Part shown: in pieces, positions 54,969-62,703 of the stretch
How positions within the stretch are numbered: the stretch's first letter is position 1
Layout of the letters: each line of letters opens with the position of its first letter
Assembly: GCF_001808185.1 (NCBI RefSeq)
Contig: NZ_CP017668.1
Coordinates: 310,001 to 374,000, forward strand
Direction of reading: 5' to 3'
From: Jeongeupia sp. USM3
GTDB taxonomy: Bacteria; Pseudomonadota; Gammaproteobacteria; Burkholderiales; Chitinibacteraceae
Length of the DNA stretch: 64,000 bases
Translations under genes and position numbers: made by a program
The notes under the pieces: model-generated
Told to the model about the DNA's origin: nothing
Database searches by the model: none
Seen by the model: the letters and a program-made list of their open reading frames with translations, nothing else

Positions 54969-55918
54969 GCCGTCAGACCCATCGCTTGCGCCAACGCCCG
55001 TTGCTTGAGCTGTGCCCCCTGACCGAACCAGGCCGAATCGAGTCGGTGATCCTGCGAACGGGCACGCCGCTGGTGGTCGACGTACTCGGTCACTGCATTG
55101 AGCAAGCCCCAGGCTGTACCGCGTGATCCAGGCAACAACGAACCCATGCCGGCACCGCTGTAGAGCGCGGTGAGCTGCTGCATCGCCTTGGACGCCGGTA
55201 CCCCGGCAACATCGTGGACTTGCTCATCCAGCAGTTCGCCGAAGAACGACGTCGCCTCGATCGCCGACACCGGCCGTTGCGCCAGTTGCTTGATGTTGCC
55301 GATAAAGGCCTCCCAGCCCGACAGCCCCAGCCCCAAGGCTTCCTTGACCGAAGCCGGATCGAACTTGGTCGAGTGCGGCACCTTCACCGCACCGGAGCGA
55401 TCGCCGACGGCCATCTGCAGCGTGTTGTTGCAGACCACCCGCACCGAGGTGAACTGCGCCGTCGTGCACAAGGTGCCATCGCAGCTGGTCGCCAGCAGCA
55501 GATAGGCCTTTACCTTGTCGCCACCACGGATCAATGCATCCTGACCGGTGCGGGCCAAGGCCCACAGCTTGCGCCCGCCCTTCAGTACCCCAGCGGTCTC
55601 GAGCTCGAACCCGCCTGCGGCCACCAGGTCGTTATAGAAGTGCAGCACCTCGGCCGGCTGCACCACCTGATAGCGCTTCGATACCACCGACAGCGGCGCC
55701 AGCGTGTCCGAGCGGTACAACACCTTCGAATCGGCATGCGTACGGATGTGCATGCCATCGCTGGCCACGTTGAACAGCACATCGCTCTGATCGATCGACC
55801 AGTCCATGCCGGCTTCGCGCTGCCAGACCTCAATGGGTTGATGGGCCGACAACTGATTGCCTAAACCATGCCACGGCGCTTCGCGAACGAAAGCCATGGA
55901 TTCGACGAGATGGGACAT
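54965..55918 (-). CDS. DUF932 protein (phage/plasmid-like)
   Basis: A 317-residue DUF932 protein, a common island and plasmid gene (YfjQ-like in CP4-57). The typical start FVREAPWHGLGNQL, then YRSDTLAPLSVVSKRYQVVQP, and CNNTLQMA near residue 160 are visible. Function unknown. It precedes, by ATGA overlap, the frameshifted small gene. Confidence 0.88.
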   Translation of the reverse strand: MSHLVESMAFVREAPWHGLGNQLSAHQPIEVWQREAGMDWSIDQSDVLFNVASDGMHIRTHADSKVLYRSDTLAPLSVVSKRYQVVQPAEVLHFYNDLVAAGGFELETAGVLKGGRKLWALARTGQDALIRGGDKVKAYLLLATSCDGTLCTTAQFTSVRVVCNNTLQMAVGDRSGAVKVPHSTKFDPASVKEALGLGLSGWEAFIGNIKQLAQRPVSAIEATSFFGELLDEQVHDVAGVPASKAMQQLTALYSGAGMGSLLPGSRGTAWGLLNAVTEYVDHQRRARSQDHRLDSAWFGQGAQLKQRALAQAMGLTA

Positions 55919-55935
55919 GAGGGGCTCCAGAAAGC

Positions 55936-55961
55936 AAAAACCCCGGCACAGGGCCGGGGTT
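55936..55961 (-). promoter_or_regulatory. Terminator-like hairpin before the DUF932 gene
   Basis: On the minus strand CCCCGGCCCTGTGCCGGGGTTTTTGC, a stable stem with a T-run, located 18 bp upstream of the DUF932 start. It could end transcripts entering from the right or act as an attenuator. Confidence 0.65.
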
Positions 55962-56249
55962 GGATGAAGGGGAGCAGGGCAATCAGCACCACTGCAGGTA
56001 GGGCAAGGCTCGCTGATCGCGAGTCCTTGGTTGCTCTTCTTGGGTGATATATGGCTGAAATTTTCTAGAGTTACTGTCGCAACGAAGATTGCTAGGTCAG
56101 AAGTGCGGGCTGTTTATCCGTCGATTTGCGCTAGCTGGGGTAGTGAGATCAGGGGCGTGGGGAGCGGAACGATGTCCGGGATTGTCCAGAACAGTCCGAG
56201 TGCAGCCACCTCTATGTGGCATGCTGGATGGCATACCAAGAATAATAGA
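55962..56249. other. Non-coding right end of the island
   Basis: No credible gene. Holds TGGCATGC (56217-56224) and TGGCATACCAA (56229-56239), which match the repeats beside the integrase. Confidence 0.5.
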
Positions 56250-56277
56250 CAAAGAAAAAGCCCTGAATAATCAGGGC
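56250..56277 (-). terminator. Island-supplied terminator of tRNA-Ser
   Basis: On the minus strand GCCCTGA-TTAT-TCAGGGC is followed by TTTTTCTTT, 15 bp past the tRNA CCA. It belongs to the island and stands in for the original terminator left at 25032-25083. Confidence 0.82.
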
Positions 56278-56292
56278 CTTAGCTTAGTATTT

Positions 56293-56306
56293 TGGCGGAG
56301 AGACGG
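56293..56306. repeat. Right attachment site (attR)
   Basis: The 14 bases at the 3' end of tRNA-Ser, identical to 25092-25105. Confidence 0.88.
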
Positions 56307-56383
56307 GGATTCGAACCCCGGATAGGCTATTAACCTATACACGCTTTCCAGGCGTGCGACTTAAACCACTCATCCATCTCTCC
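56293..56383 (-). tRNA. tRNA-Ser(GGA)
   Basis: A 91-nt class II tRNA with encoded CCA. The acceptor stem is GGAGAGA/TCTCTCC with discriminator G. The anticodon loop CTGGAAA gives anticodon GGA. A long variable arm (TATAGGTTAATAGCCTA) and the TTCGAATC T-loop are present. The D-stem contains a G-T wobble. The 3' end is the island's integration site. Confidence 0.97.
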
Positions 56384-56442
56384 GCGATGGGAGGCCGAAT
56401 AGTACCGAAGCGAAGCGTTGCTGACAAGGCGTGCCGTGCATT

Positions 56443-57762
56443 TTACGCCGTTGAGCTGGCCGGCTTTGCCGCGCTCAGGTTGAGCAGCCAGTAGCCGGTG
56501 CCGCCGATCAGCAGCGCCGGTACCGAGGCCATCATGCCGGGCAGCAGCTGCACGGTCAGGTGATAGGCGACGATGCCGAGCGACCAGGCGAGCAGGCCGC
56601 GGATGTGCCAGCCACCGCAGTACCAGTAGGCGCCACCGGTCCGGGCAATGGCCGGGAGGTCGATCTGCCGGCGCCGGACGATGAAATGGTCGACGAGCAC
56701 GACGCCAAACAGCGGTGCGAACAGCGAGCCGATCAGCAGCAGGAAGCTCTCGAAGCGCGCGAACGGTACGAACAGGGCGATGGCCGTGCACAGCACGCCA
56801 AAGGCAAGTGCGGCGTACTCGACCCGGGCCGGTACCAGCGTGCACGCCGACACGGCGGCCGAGTGGATGTCGGCAAAGGCCTTTTCGCTTTCGTCGAGCA
56901 GGATCAGCAGCAGCGCGAGCCCGCCGCCGGACGCGGCCAGTGCGAACAGCAGCGCGTTGTCGCCGCCCTGTTGGGCGAAGGCAAGCGTGTAGGCCGCGCC
57001 CAGACTGCAGAACCACAGGTTGCCGATCAGATAGCCGGCCAGCGTGCCGCGGAAGGCGGCGCCGGGTTGCCGTGCAAAGCGGGTGTAATCGGCGACCAGC
57101 GGCAGCCACGACAGCGGCATCGCAATGACGAGGTCGATACCGGTGCCGAGGCCGAGTGCGCCGGTGCCCGGGCGGCTGAACAGTTCGGCGACGTCGTAGG
57201 CGGCAAACAGGTGCCAGGTCAGCCATGCGGCGGCTGCGAGCAGCAGCCAGATACCCCAGCGTCGCAGCACCCGGCGGACGAAGCCGAGCGGGCCGAAGAC
57301 GGCGATCAGTGTCGAGATGCCGCCGAACAGCAGGGTCCACAGCACGGGGTTCTGCCACAGCGCCGATCCGGTACCGGCACGCTGGATCAGTGCGCCGGCG
57401 GCGTCGCGCATCACGACGATTTCGAACGCACCCCAGCCGATCAGCTGGATCAGGTTGCAGATTGCCGGCAGGCTGGCGCCGCGCAGGCCCAGTGTCGGCC
57501 GCAGCGCCGACATCGTTGCCAGCCCGGTATCTGCGCCAATCACGGCCACCGAAGCAAGGCAGGCCACGCCGATCGCGCTGCCGATGGTGATGGCGATCAA
57601 TGCCGAGCCGAAGCCCAGTCCGGGTACCAGCAGTGCGCCGGTCTGCAGCACCATCAGGCCGATGGCCAGCGAAAACCACAGCGACATCACGTCGCGGGCG
57701 GAAAAGACGCGCCGCTCCAGCGGAACGGGGACGCGCGGGTCGTAGGTACCGGTCGGCTTCAT
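56443..57762 (-). CDS. Cytosine/purine permease-type transporter (CytX-like)
   Basis: A 439-residue inner-membrane NCS1 transporter with about 12 hydrophobic segments. The start (VPLERRVFSARDVMSLWFSLAIG) and the segments QLIGWGAFEIVVM and MPLSWLPLVADYTRFARQP resemble CytX, the presumed hydroxymethylpyrimidine importer of thiamine salvage. No thi genes and no TPP riboswitch are visible here, so substrate stays open. ATG 57762 follows GAGGAGAA; the upstream in-frame extension is dropped. Confidence 0.82.
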   Translation of the reverse strand: MKPTGTYDPRVPVPLERRVFSARDVMSLWFSLAIGLMVLQTGALLVPGLGFGSALIAITIGSAIGVACLASVAVIGADTGLATMSALRPTLGLRGASLPAICNLIQLIGWGAFEIVVMRDAAGALIQRAGTGSALWQNPVLWTLLFGGISTLIAVFGPLGFVRRVLRRWGIWLLLAAAAWLTWHLFAAYDVAELFSRPGTGALGLGTGIDLVIAMPLSWLPLVADYTRFARQPGAAFRGTLAGYLIGNLWFCSLGAAYTLAFAQQGGDNALLFALAASGGGLALLLILLDESEKAFADIHSAAVSACTLVPARVEYAALAFGVLCTAIALFVPFARFESFLLLIGSLFAPLFGVVLVDHFIVRRRQIDLPAIARTGGAYWYCGGWHIRGLLAWSLGIVAYHLTVQLLPGMMASVPALLIGGTGYWLLNLSAAKPASSTA

Positions 57763-57817
57763 GTTTCGTTCTCCTCGGAAGGCTGGCATTGTCGCCGCGG
57801 CCGCGCTCGCGGGCAAT

Positions 57818-57842
57818 GAAAAAGCCCCGCCGGGGCGGGGCT
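57818..57842 (-). terminator. Terminator after the gluconate permease
   Basis: On the minus strand AGCCCCGC-CCGG-CGGGGCT runs into TTTTTCAT, directly after the gntT stop and before the CytX-like gene. Confidence 0.85.
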
Positions 57843-57862
57843 GGATCAAGGTCGTTGCCGGT

Positions 57863-59206
57863 TCAGAGGAAGGCCATCGCCGCCGTGGCGACCACGCCGC
57901 CGGTGACGCCGATGATGGTTTCCATCACCGTCCATGTCTGCAGCGTCTGCTTCTCGGTCATGCCGAGGTAGCGGTTGGCGAGCCAGAAGCCCGAGTCGTT
58001 GACGTGCGACAGCACGACCGCACCGCCGCCAATGGCGATCGTCACCGCGGCGAGCTGCGCGCCGTTCAGGTTCATGTGTTCGATCATCGGCAGGATCAGG
58101 CCGCAGGCGGTCAGCATGGCGACGGTGGCCGAGCCCTGGATCACGCGGACCGCGGCGGCAAGGGTGAATGCCAGGATCGTCACCGGCAGGCCGGCGCCGG
58201 CAAGCATGTTGCCGAGTGCGCCGCCGACGCCAGAGTCGACCAGTACCTGCTTGAACACGCCGCCGGCGCCGGTCACGAGGATGATGATGCCGGCCGGTTC
58301 GAGCGCGGCCGAACAGATCTTCATGATCGACTCGCGGCTCATGCCCCGCTTGACGCCGAGCAGGTAGAACGCCGACAGGCAGGCGAGCAGGATCGCGGTG
58401 AACGGATGGCCGACGAACTGCAGCCAGTTGTAGGCCGTTGAATCGACTTCGACAAAGCGCGCGGCGATCGTCTTCAGTCCGACCAGCAGCAGCGGCAGAA
58501 CCACCAGACCCAGTGCGAGGCCGAACGACGGCAGCTCGCCCTTGTTCTCGCCGAGGTGGCTTTCCTGTGCATGCGCCGGCAGCGGCACGTCGACGTACTT
58601 CGATACGAAGCTGCCGTAGATCGGGCCGGCCAGAATCATCGCTGGAATCGCCGCAGCAAGGCCGAGCAGGATCATCCAGCCGAAATCGGCGTTGAGTTGC
58701 GAGGCGACCAGGATCGGCGGCGGCGCCGGGATCAGGAATGCCTGGCAGGCGGCGATGCCGGCGAACAGTGCGACGCCCAGTTTGACGACACTGCCGCCGC
58801 CGCGGCGGACCAGAGCGAACACCACGCCGATCAGCAGCACGACGGCAACGTCGAAGAACAGCGGCAGCGCGCAGACGAGGCCGGTGACGGAGACGGCCCA
58901 ATGCGCGCGCTTCTCGCCAAACTTGCCCAGCAGCGTCAGCGCGATCCGGTCGAGCGCGCCGGTGGCTTCCATCATCTTGCCGAACATCGCGCCGAGCGCG
59001 ACGACGGTGGCGACGAAGCCGAGCGTGCCGCCCATGCCTTTCTGGATGGTGTCGGCGATCTTGGCGGGGTTCATGCCGGCAGCGATGCCGGCCACCATCG
59101 AAACGAGGATCAGCGCAACCAGTGCATGCAACCTGACTTTCATTACCAGCACCAGCAGCAGGACGATGGACCCCGCCGCGGTGAATATCAGCGTGAAATC
59201 TGACAT
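57863..59206 (-). CDS. gntT: Gluconate:H+ symporter (GntP family)
   Basis: A 447-residue inner-membrane permease with 12-14 hydrophobic segments. Family segments include LVCALPLFFDVAVVLLIGVVF, QAFLIPAPPPILVASQL and the VRVIQGSATVAML region. It imports D-gluconate for phosphorylation by GntK. ATG 59206 is chosen by family length. It diverges from gntK with a GntR operator 49 bp upstream of its start. Confidence 0.9.
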   Translation of the reverse strand: MSDFTLIFTAAGSIVLLLVLVMKVRLHALVALILVSMVAGIAAGMNPAKIADTIQKGMGGTLGFVATVVALGAMFGKMMEATGALDRIALTLLGKFGEKRAHWAVSVTGLVCALPLFFDVAVVLLIGVVFALVRRGGGSVVKLGVALFAGIAACQAFLIPAPPPILVASQLNADFGWMILLGLAAAIPAMILAGPIYGSFVSKYVDVPLPAHAQESHLGENKGELPSFGLALGLVVLPLLLVGLKTIAARFVEVDSTAYNWLQFVGHPFTAILLACLSAFYLLGVKRGMSRESIMKICSAALEPAGIIILVTGAGGVFKQVLVDSGVGGALGNMLAGAGLPVTILAFTLAAAVRVIQGSATVAMLTACGLILPMIEHMNLNGAQLAAVTIAIGGGAVVLSHVNDSGFWLANRYLGMTEKQTLQTWTVMETIIGVTGGVVATAAMAFL

Positions 59207-59254
59207 GGATCGACTCCGTTTGAGTTTTTGGACTTGCGTGCTTGTTTTTTGATT

Positions 59255-59268
59255 TGTTACCGGTAACA
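59255..59268. promoter_or_regulatory. GntR operator between gntT and gntK
   Basis: TGTTACCGGTAACA, a perfect 14-bp palindrome matching the LacI-type GntR box. It lies between the divergent gntT and gntK genes and resembles the site before gntR. Confidence 0.88.
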
Positions 59269-59390
59269 TCGTATCAACAAGCCAGAACCGATGCCTATTG
59301 CGGTAAACCGAAATGTGATGCGGGTCTGCGCTAGCGCAAATTTCGCCGGTGACGGGCGAGCCGTTCCGAATACAACAAGGAGTACGACCG

Positions 59391-59903
59391 ATGTCCGGGA
59401 AGAGTTATGTGGTGATGGGGGTGTCGAGCAGCGGCAAGTCGAGCATTGGTGCCGCGCTGGCGCAGCGGCTGGGCGCCAAGTTCATCGATGGCGACGATCT
59501 GCATCCGCGTGCCAACATCGTCAAGATGGGCGGCGGCACGCCGCTGGACGACGACGACCGTGCGCCGTGGCTCGAGCGGATCAACGACGCGGTGTTCAGT
59601 GTCGATCGCAAGAACGAAACCGCCGTGATCGTCTGCTCGGCGCTGAAGAAGGCCTATCGCGACCGCATCCGCAAGGACAACGACAAGCTGACCTTCGTGT
59701 TCATGGAGGGCAGCTACGCGCTGATTCTCGAGCGCATGAAGGCGCGGCAGGGGCATTTCCAGAAGGCCGGCATGCTGCAGAGCCAGTTCGACGCGCTCGA
59801 AGCGCCCGGTGACGACGAGCCGGACGTGATTCACGTCTCGGTTGACGGCGACTTCGACACCGTACTGGCGCGCACGCTGGCGGCGGTGCAGGCCGGTCAG
59901 TAG
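59391..59903 (+). CDS. gntK: Gluconokinase
   Basis: A 170-residue P-loop kinase making 6-phosphogluconate from gluconate and ATP. Motifs are VMGVSSSGKSSIG (Walker A, residues 8-20), FIDGDDLHPRANIVKM (substrate region) and VCSALKKAYRDRIR. AAGGAG precedes ATG 59391. It is convergent with gntR, 6 bp apart. Confidence 0.95.
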   Translation: MSGKSYVVMGVSSSGKSSIGAALAQRLGAKFIDGDDLHPRANIVKMGGGTPLDDDDRAPWLERINDAVFSVDRKNETAVIVCSALKKAYRDRIRKDNDKLTFVFMEGSYALILERMKARQGHFQKAGMLQSQFDALEAPGDDEPDVIHVSVDGDFDTVLARTLAAVQAGQ

Positions 59904-59909
59904 CAGGTT

Positions 59910-60917
59910 CTAGGTTTGGGCGACGCTGCCGCCGAGCGACAGCGTGTAGCCGAGGTCGACCACCCGGTCCGGATAATCGCGGCCGCCGAGGCGGCCGAGC
60001 AGGCGTTCGGCCGCGACCCGGCCGATGGCCTCCCGTGGCGTGATCACGCTGGCCAGCGGTGGCGACAGTGCCTGGCCGATGTCGAGTGCGTTGTAGCCCG
60101 CGACGGCGACGTCGCCCGGCACGACGAGGCCGCGTCGCTGACAGGCAAGCTGTGCGCCGGCGGCGATGTCGTCGTTGGTGCAGAACAGCCCGTCGAGGCC
60201 GGGCACCTCGGCCAGCGCCTGCTCGGCCAGCGCCGCGCCGAGCGTGAACGTCGATGGTGCCTCGGTTTCGACAATGTGTGCCGGCAGTCCGGCCGTGGCC
60301 AGTGCCTGGCGGTAGCCGGCAATACGCTGGCGCGTACGGCTGTCGAGCCGGGCGGCAAGGTAGGCAATGCGGCGCTTGCCGCTGGCGATCATCGCCTCGG
60401 TCATCGCCTGTGCCGCGGCAACGTGGTCGAGGCCGACGGCGAGGTCGATCGGCTCGGCCGGCGTTTCCATTACCTCGACAACCGGGATGCCGGCGGTGCG
60501 GATCATCCGCAGCGTGCGCTCGGTATGCCGCGTCTCGGACAGGATCAACCCGTCGACATGAAACGACAGCAGCGTGGCGATCCGTGCTTCCTCGATGCGT
60601 TCGTCGTAGCCGAAGTGCGCATACAGCGTCTGGTAGCCGGCCGGCTCGGTCACCGATTCGACACCGCGGATCAGCGCCGAGAACACCTGGTTGGACACCG
60701 ACGGCAGCAGCACGCCGATCGCATGGCTGCGCGCCTTCGACAGGATGTCCGGCGCACGGCTCGGAATGTAGCCTAGCGTTTCCACCGCCTGCTGGATCGC
60801 ATCGCGCAGAGCGACCGACACCTGGTTCGGGTCGCGCAGGTAGCGGCTGACGGTCATCTTGGTGACGCCGACGAGGGCGGCAACGTCCTGCAGGGTGGGG
60901 CGCTTGGCGGGCTTCAT
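59910..60917 (-). CDS. gntR: LacI-family gluconate regulator GntR
   Basis: A 335-residue LacI-type repressor. The N-terminal helix-turn-helix (PTLQDVAALVGVTKMTVSRYL) and hinge are followed by a periplasmic-binding-like domain (AIGVLLPSVSNQVFSALIRG). By context it senses gluconate or 6-phosphogluconate and represses gntT, gntK and itself; matching palindromes stand before gntT/gntK and before its own gene. Confidence 0.93.
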   Translation of the reverse strand: MKPAKRPTLQDVAALVGVTKMTVSRYLRDPNQVSVALRDAIQQAVETLGYIPSRAPDILSKARSHAIGVLLPSVSNQVFSALIRGVESVTEPAGYQTLYAHFGYDERIEEARIATLLSFHVDGLILSETRHTERTLRMIRTAGIPVVEVMETPAEPIDLAVGLDHVAAAQAMTEAMIASGKRRIAYLAARLDSRTRQRIAGYRQALATAGLPAHIVETEAPSTFTLGAALAEQALAEVPGLDGLFCTNDDIAAGAQLACQRRGLVVPGDVAVAGYNALDIGQALSPPLASVITPREAIGRVAAERLLGRLGGRDYPDRVVDLGYTLSLGGSVAQT

Positions 60918-60942
60918 CGGCTTGTCCGTGGGCGAACGATGG

Positions 60943-60958
60943 ATGTTACACGTAACAT
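60943..60958. promoter_or_regulatory. GntR operator in the gntR promoter
   Basis: ATGTTAC-AC-GTAACAT with perfect 7-bp arms, 26 bp upstream of the gntR start. It shares the TGTTAC/GTAACA arms with 59255-59268 and suggests autoregulation. Confidence 0.88.
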
Positions 60959-61024
60959 TGTCGGCTTGCGAAATGGCCGTGCCGATCGCATGATCGCCGG
61001 GTCTCCCGCTGTCTGGTTGCCGCC

Positions 61025-61543
61025 ATGCCGCTTCGCAAAAGTCTCCGTCTCGTTCTGGTCTCCAGTCTGCTTGTACTCGCGGCATGCAGCACCACGCCAA
61101 GCAAACCGGTAAAGCCGTACCCGGTCGATCGCAGTCTCGCGCACATCCAGGCGCAGGGCGACGGACGGGAGGTGGTGATGTATTCGCTGGGTCTGCTCGG
61201 CGTCGGCTACCAGTTCGGCGGCAACAATCCGGAAGCCGGGCTCGACTGCAGCGGCATGGTGCGCTTCATCTACAAGAACGCGCTCGACGTCGATCTGCCG
61301 CGTACTGCGGCCGATATCGCCGCGCGGACCCGGCCGGTGGCCGAGTCGCAATTGCAGGCCGGAGATCTGGTGTTCTTCAACACCCAGGGCCGGCCGTATT
61401 CGCACGTCGGCATCTATCTCGGCGACGGCAAGTTCGTTCACGCACCGTCGAGCAAGGGTCAGATCAGGGTCGAGTCGATGGCCTTGCCGTATTTTGCGTC
61501 GCGCTTTGAAGGCGGGCGAACGGTGTTTGCCCGTGGCAACTGA
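61025..61543 (+). CDS. NlpC/P60 lipoprotein endopeptidase
   Basis: A 172-residue outer-membrane-type lipoprotein (lipobox LAAC, lipid-attached Cys21) with an NlpC/P60 domain at about 45-170. The catalytic Cys75 is in GLDCSGMV and the His in SHVGIYLGDG. It is predicted to cut peptidoglycan stem peptides. It is similar to the 9058-9942 protein over the domain but lacks the basic tail. Confidence 0.9.
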   Translation: MPLRKSLRLVLVSSLLVLAACSTTPSKPVKPYPVDRSLAHIQAQGDGREVVMYSLGLLGVGYQFGGNNPEAGLDCSGMVRFIYKNALDVDLPRTAADIAARTRPVAESQLQAGDLVFFNTQGRPYSHVGIYLGDGKFVHAPSSKGQIRVESMALPYFASRFEGGRTVFARGN

Positions 61544-61639
61544 GCCGCCAGGCGCGGCCGGTGCAGAAGGAAGGGCGAGCGGTCAACGCGGGGAGCGACA
61601 TGGCTGGCGAGTGAATGTGGCCGGCCGCGCCTGCCCGGG

Positions 61640-62104
61640 CTAGGCCTTGTCGGCGATATGGCGGCCCATGCCGCCCTGCAACTGGCCCTGCTCCGAGTAG
61701 CCGAGCGCATCGTCCTGACCGGCGGCCAGTGTGTACACAAGGGTGTCGAGCGCGTGCTTGCGCGATTCGATCAGCCTGCCGTTGCACTGGTTGAGCAGTT
61801 CGGCCTGGCGGACTTGCTCGAGCAGTTGCTGCCACGGGCCGAGCAGGCCCGGGCGATTGGCGCCCAGCCAGTCGGCGATCGCCGCACCGCTGTCGAGGCC
61901 GAGCGATGCGAACGCGCCATTGAGCGCGTTGCCGGCGGCATCGGCGGAGAGGGCGGCCTGCTGCTTCTGTTGCAGCAGTGTCGCCAGCGCATCCGGCTGG
62001 TTCTGGGTCAGGCAGTGCTGTTCGTCGTGCAAAAACGTGACAAGCTGCCTGTAGGTGTCGGTGGCGGCGCCGAGCAGCGCGGCCCAGTCTGGCGTATCGT
62101 TCAT
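61640..62104 (-). CDS. flgN: FlgN-family flagellar chaperone
   Basis: A 154-residue all-helical protein. FlgN chaperones the hook-filament junction proteins FlgK and FlgL for export. Support comes from length, helical content (HCLTQNQPDALATLLQQKQ near residue 30) and its place 15 bp after flgM, the usual flgM-flgN order. Confidence 0.85.
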   Translation of the reverse strand: MNDTPDWAALLGAATDTYRQLVTFLHDEQHCLTQNQPDALATLLQQKQQAALSADAAGNALNGAFASLGLDSGAAIADWLGANRPGLLGPWQQLLEQVRQAELLNQCNGRLIESRKHALDTLVYTLAAGQDDALGYSEQGQLQGGMGRHIADKA

Positions 62105-62119
62105 GGTGACTTGACCGCA

Positions 62120-62398
62120 TCAGCGGCCAAGCAGTTCCTTGACGCTGTCGATCAGCTTGTCGGCAATGGCGTCGGCACGAACGCTGAAGCGGCCTTCGGC
62201 GATCGCCTGGCGCAGCGATGCGACGCGCTCGGCATCGAACGGCGCGCCGGCAGCGTCGGCCTGGCCGAGCTCGGCTGCGGCCGGATTGATGCTGACGCTG
62301 AGGTCGTCGGCCTGTGCGGCCTTGCCGGTCTGACTGGTTCGCTCGGTGTTGCGCGGCGTTTGCGGTGCCGGCGACCGGGTAGACGAGTCGATCTTCAT
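62120..62398 (-). CDS. flgM: Anti-sigma-28 factor FlgM
   Basis: A 92-residue protein that holds sigma-28 (FliA) until the hook is complete. The disordered N-terminal half and the C-terminal sigma-binding part (VASLRQAIAEGRFSVRADAIADKLIDS) fit the family. A sigma-28 promoter lies upstream, so it is expressed with late flagellar genes too. It forms an operon with flgN. Confidence 0.92.
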   Translation of the reverse strand: MKIDSSTRSPAPQTPRNTERTSQTGKAAQADDLSVSINPAAAELGQADAAGAPFDAERVASLRQAIAEGRFSVRADAIADKLIDSVKELLGR

Positions 62399-62460
62399 GC
62401 TGGTTTCCTTATCGTTCGCGGGCCACGCCGCGGTCGATTCCTGGATGGCGATTATGCTTT

Positions 62461-62487
62461 GTATCGGCATCGTTGTCGGAAACTTTA
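62461..62487 (-). promoter_or_regulatory. Sigma-28 (FliA) promoter of flgM-flgN
   Basis: On the minus strand TAAAGTTT (62480-62487), an 11-bp spacer, then GCCGATAC (62461-62468). The consensus is TAAAGTTT-N11-GCCGATAA, so 15 of 16 positions match. It ends 62 bp before the flgM ATG. Confidence 0.92.
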
Positions 62488-62703
62488 GCGCATTCGTCTG
62501 CCTGTCGTCGCTGCCGAACGGTCGTTTCGGATGCGCCGGCCGACATGCCCGATGCCGGGGCGATATCATGAGGACATGAAACGGCCGTCCAGTTGCGCAC
62601 CGTCCACCGCTTCATGGCGGCCGGGGCTTGCTGTATAGTTGCGCAATTTTGACCCGGCCCAGGGTCGGCGCCTGCGTGCGCGCCGCGGGAGAACCGAGCA
62701 AGC

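Larger units (their letters stand above)
25092..56306. mobile_element. Integrative genomic island in tRNA-Ser(GGA), 31.2 kb
   Basis: Bounded by 14-bp direct repeats of the tRNA 3' end, with a P4-type integrase at the left end. The content is accessory: AlpA regulator, Gp2-like replication protein, a Pycsar/CBASS-like operon, VgrG/Rhs toxin, IS elements, and a YfjP/YqaJ/DUF932 module shared by CP4-57- and PFGI-type islands. Base composition is mixed: AT-rich patches (26480-28500, 41190-42600, 46200-48550) interrupt GC-rich genes, which suggests stepwise assembly. No conjugation genes are seen, so transfer would need help from another element. Confidence 0.9.

Noticed and set aside
57763..57817. 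TPP riboswitch before the CytX-like gene
   Set aside because: The gap is too short and lacks the CTGAGA core.
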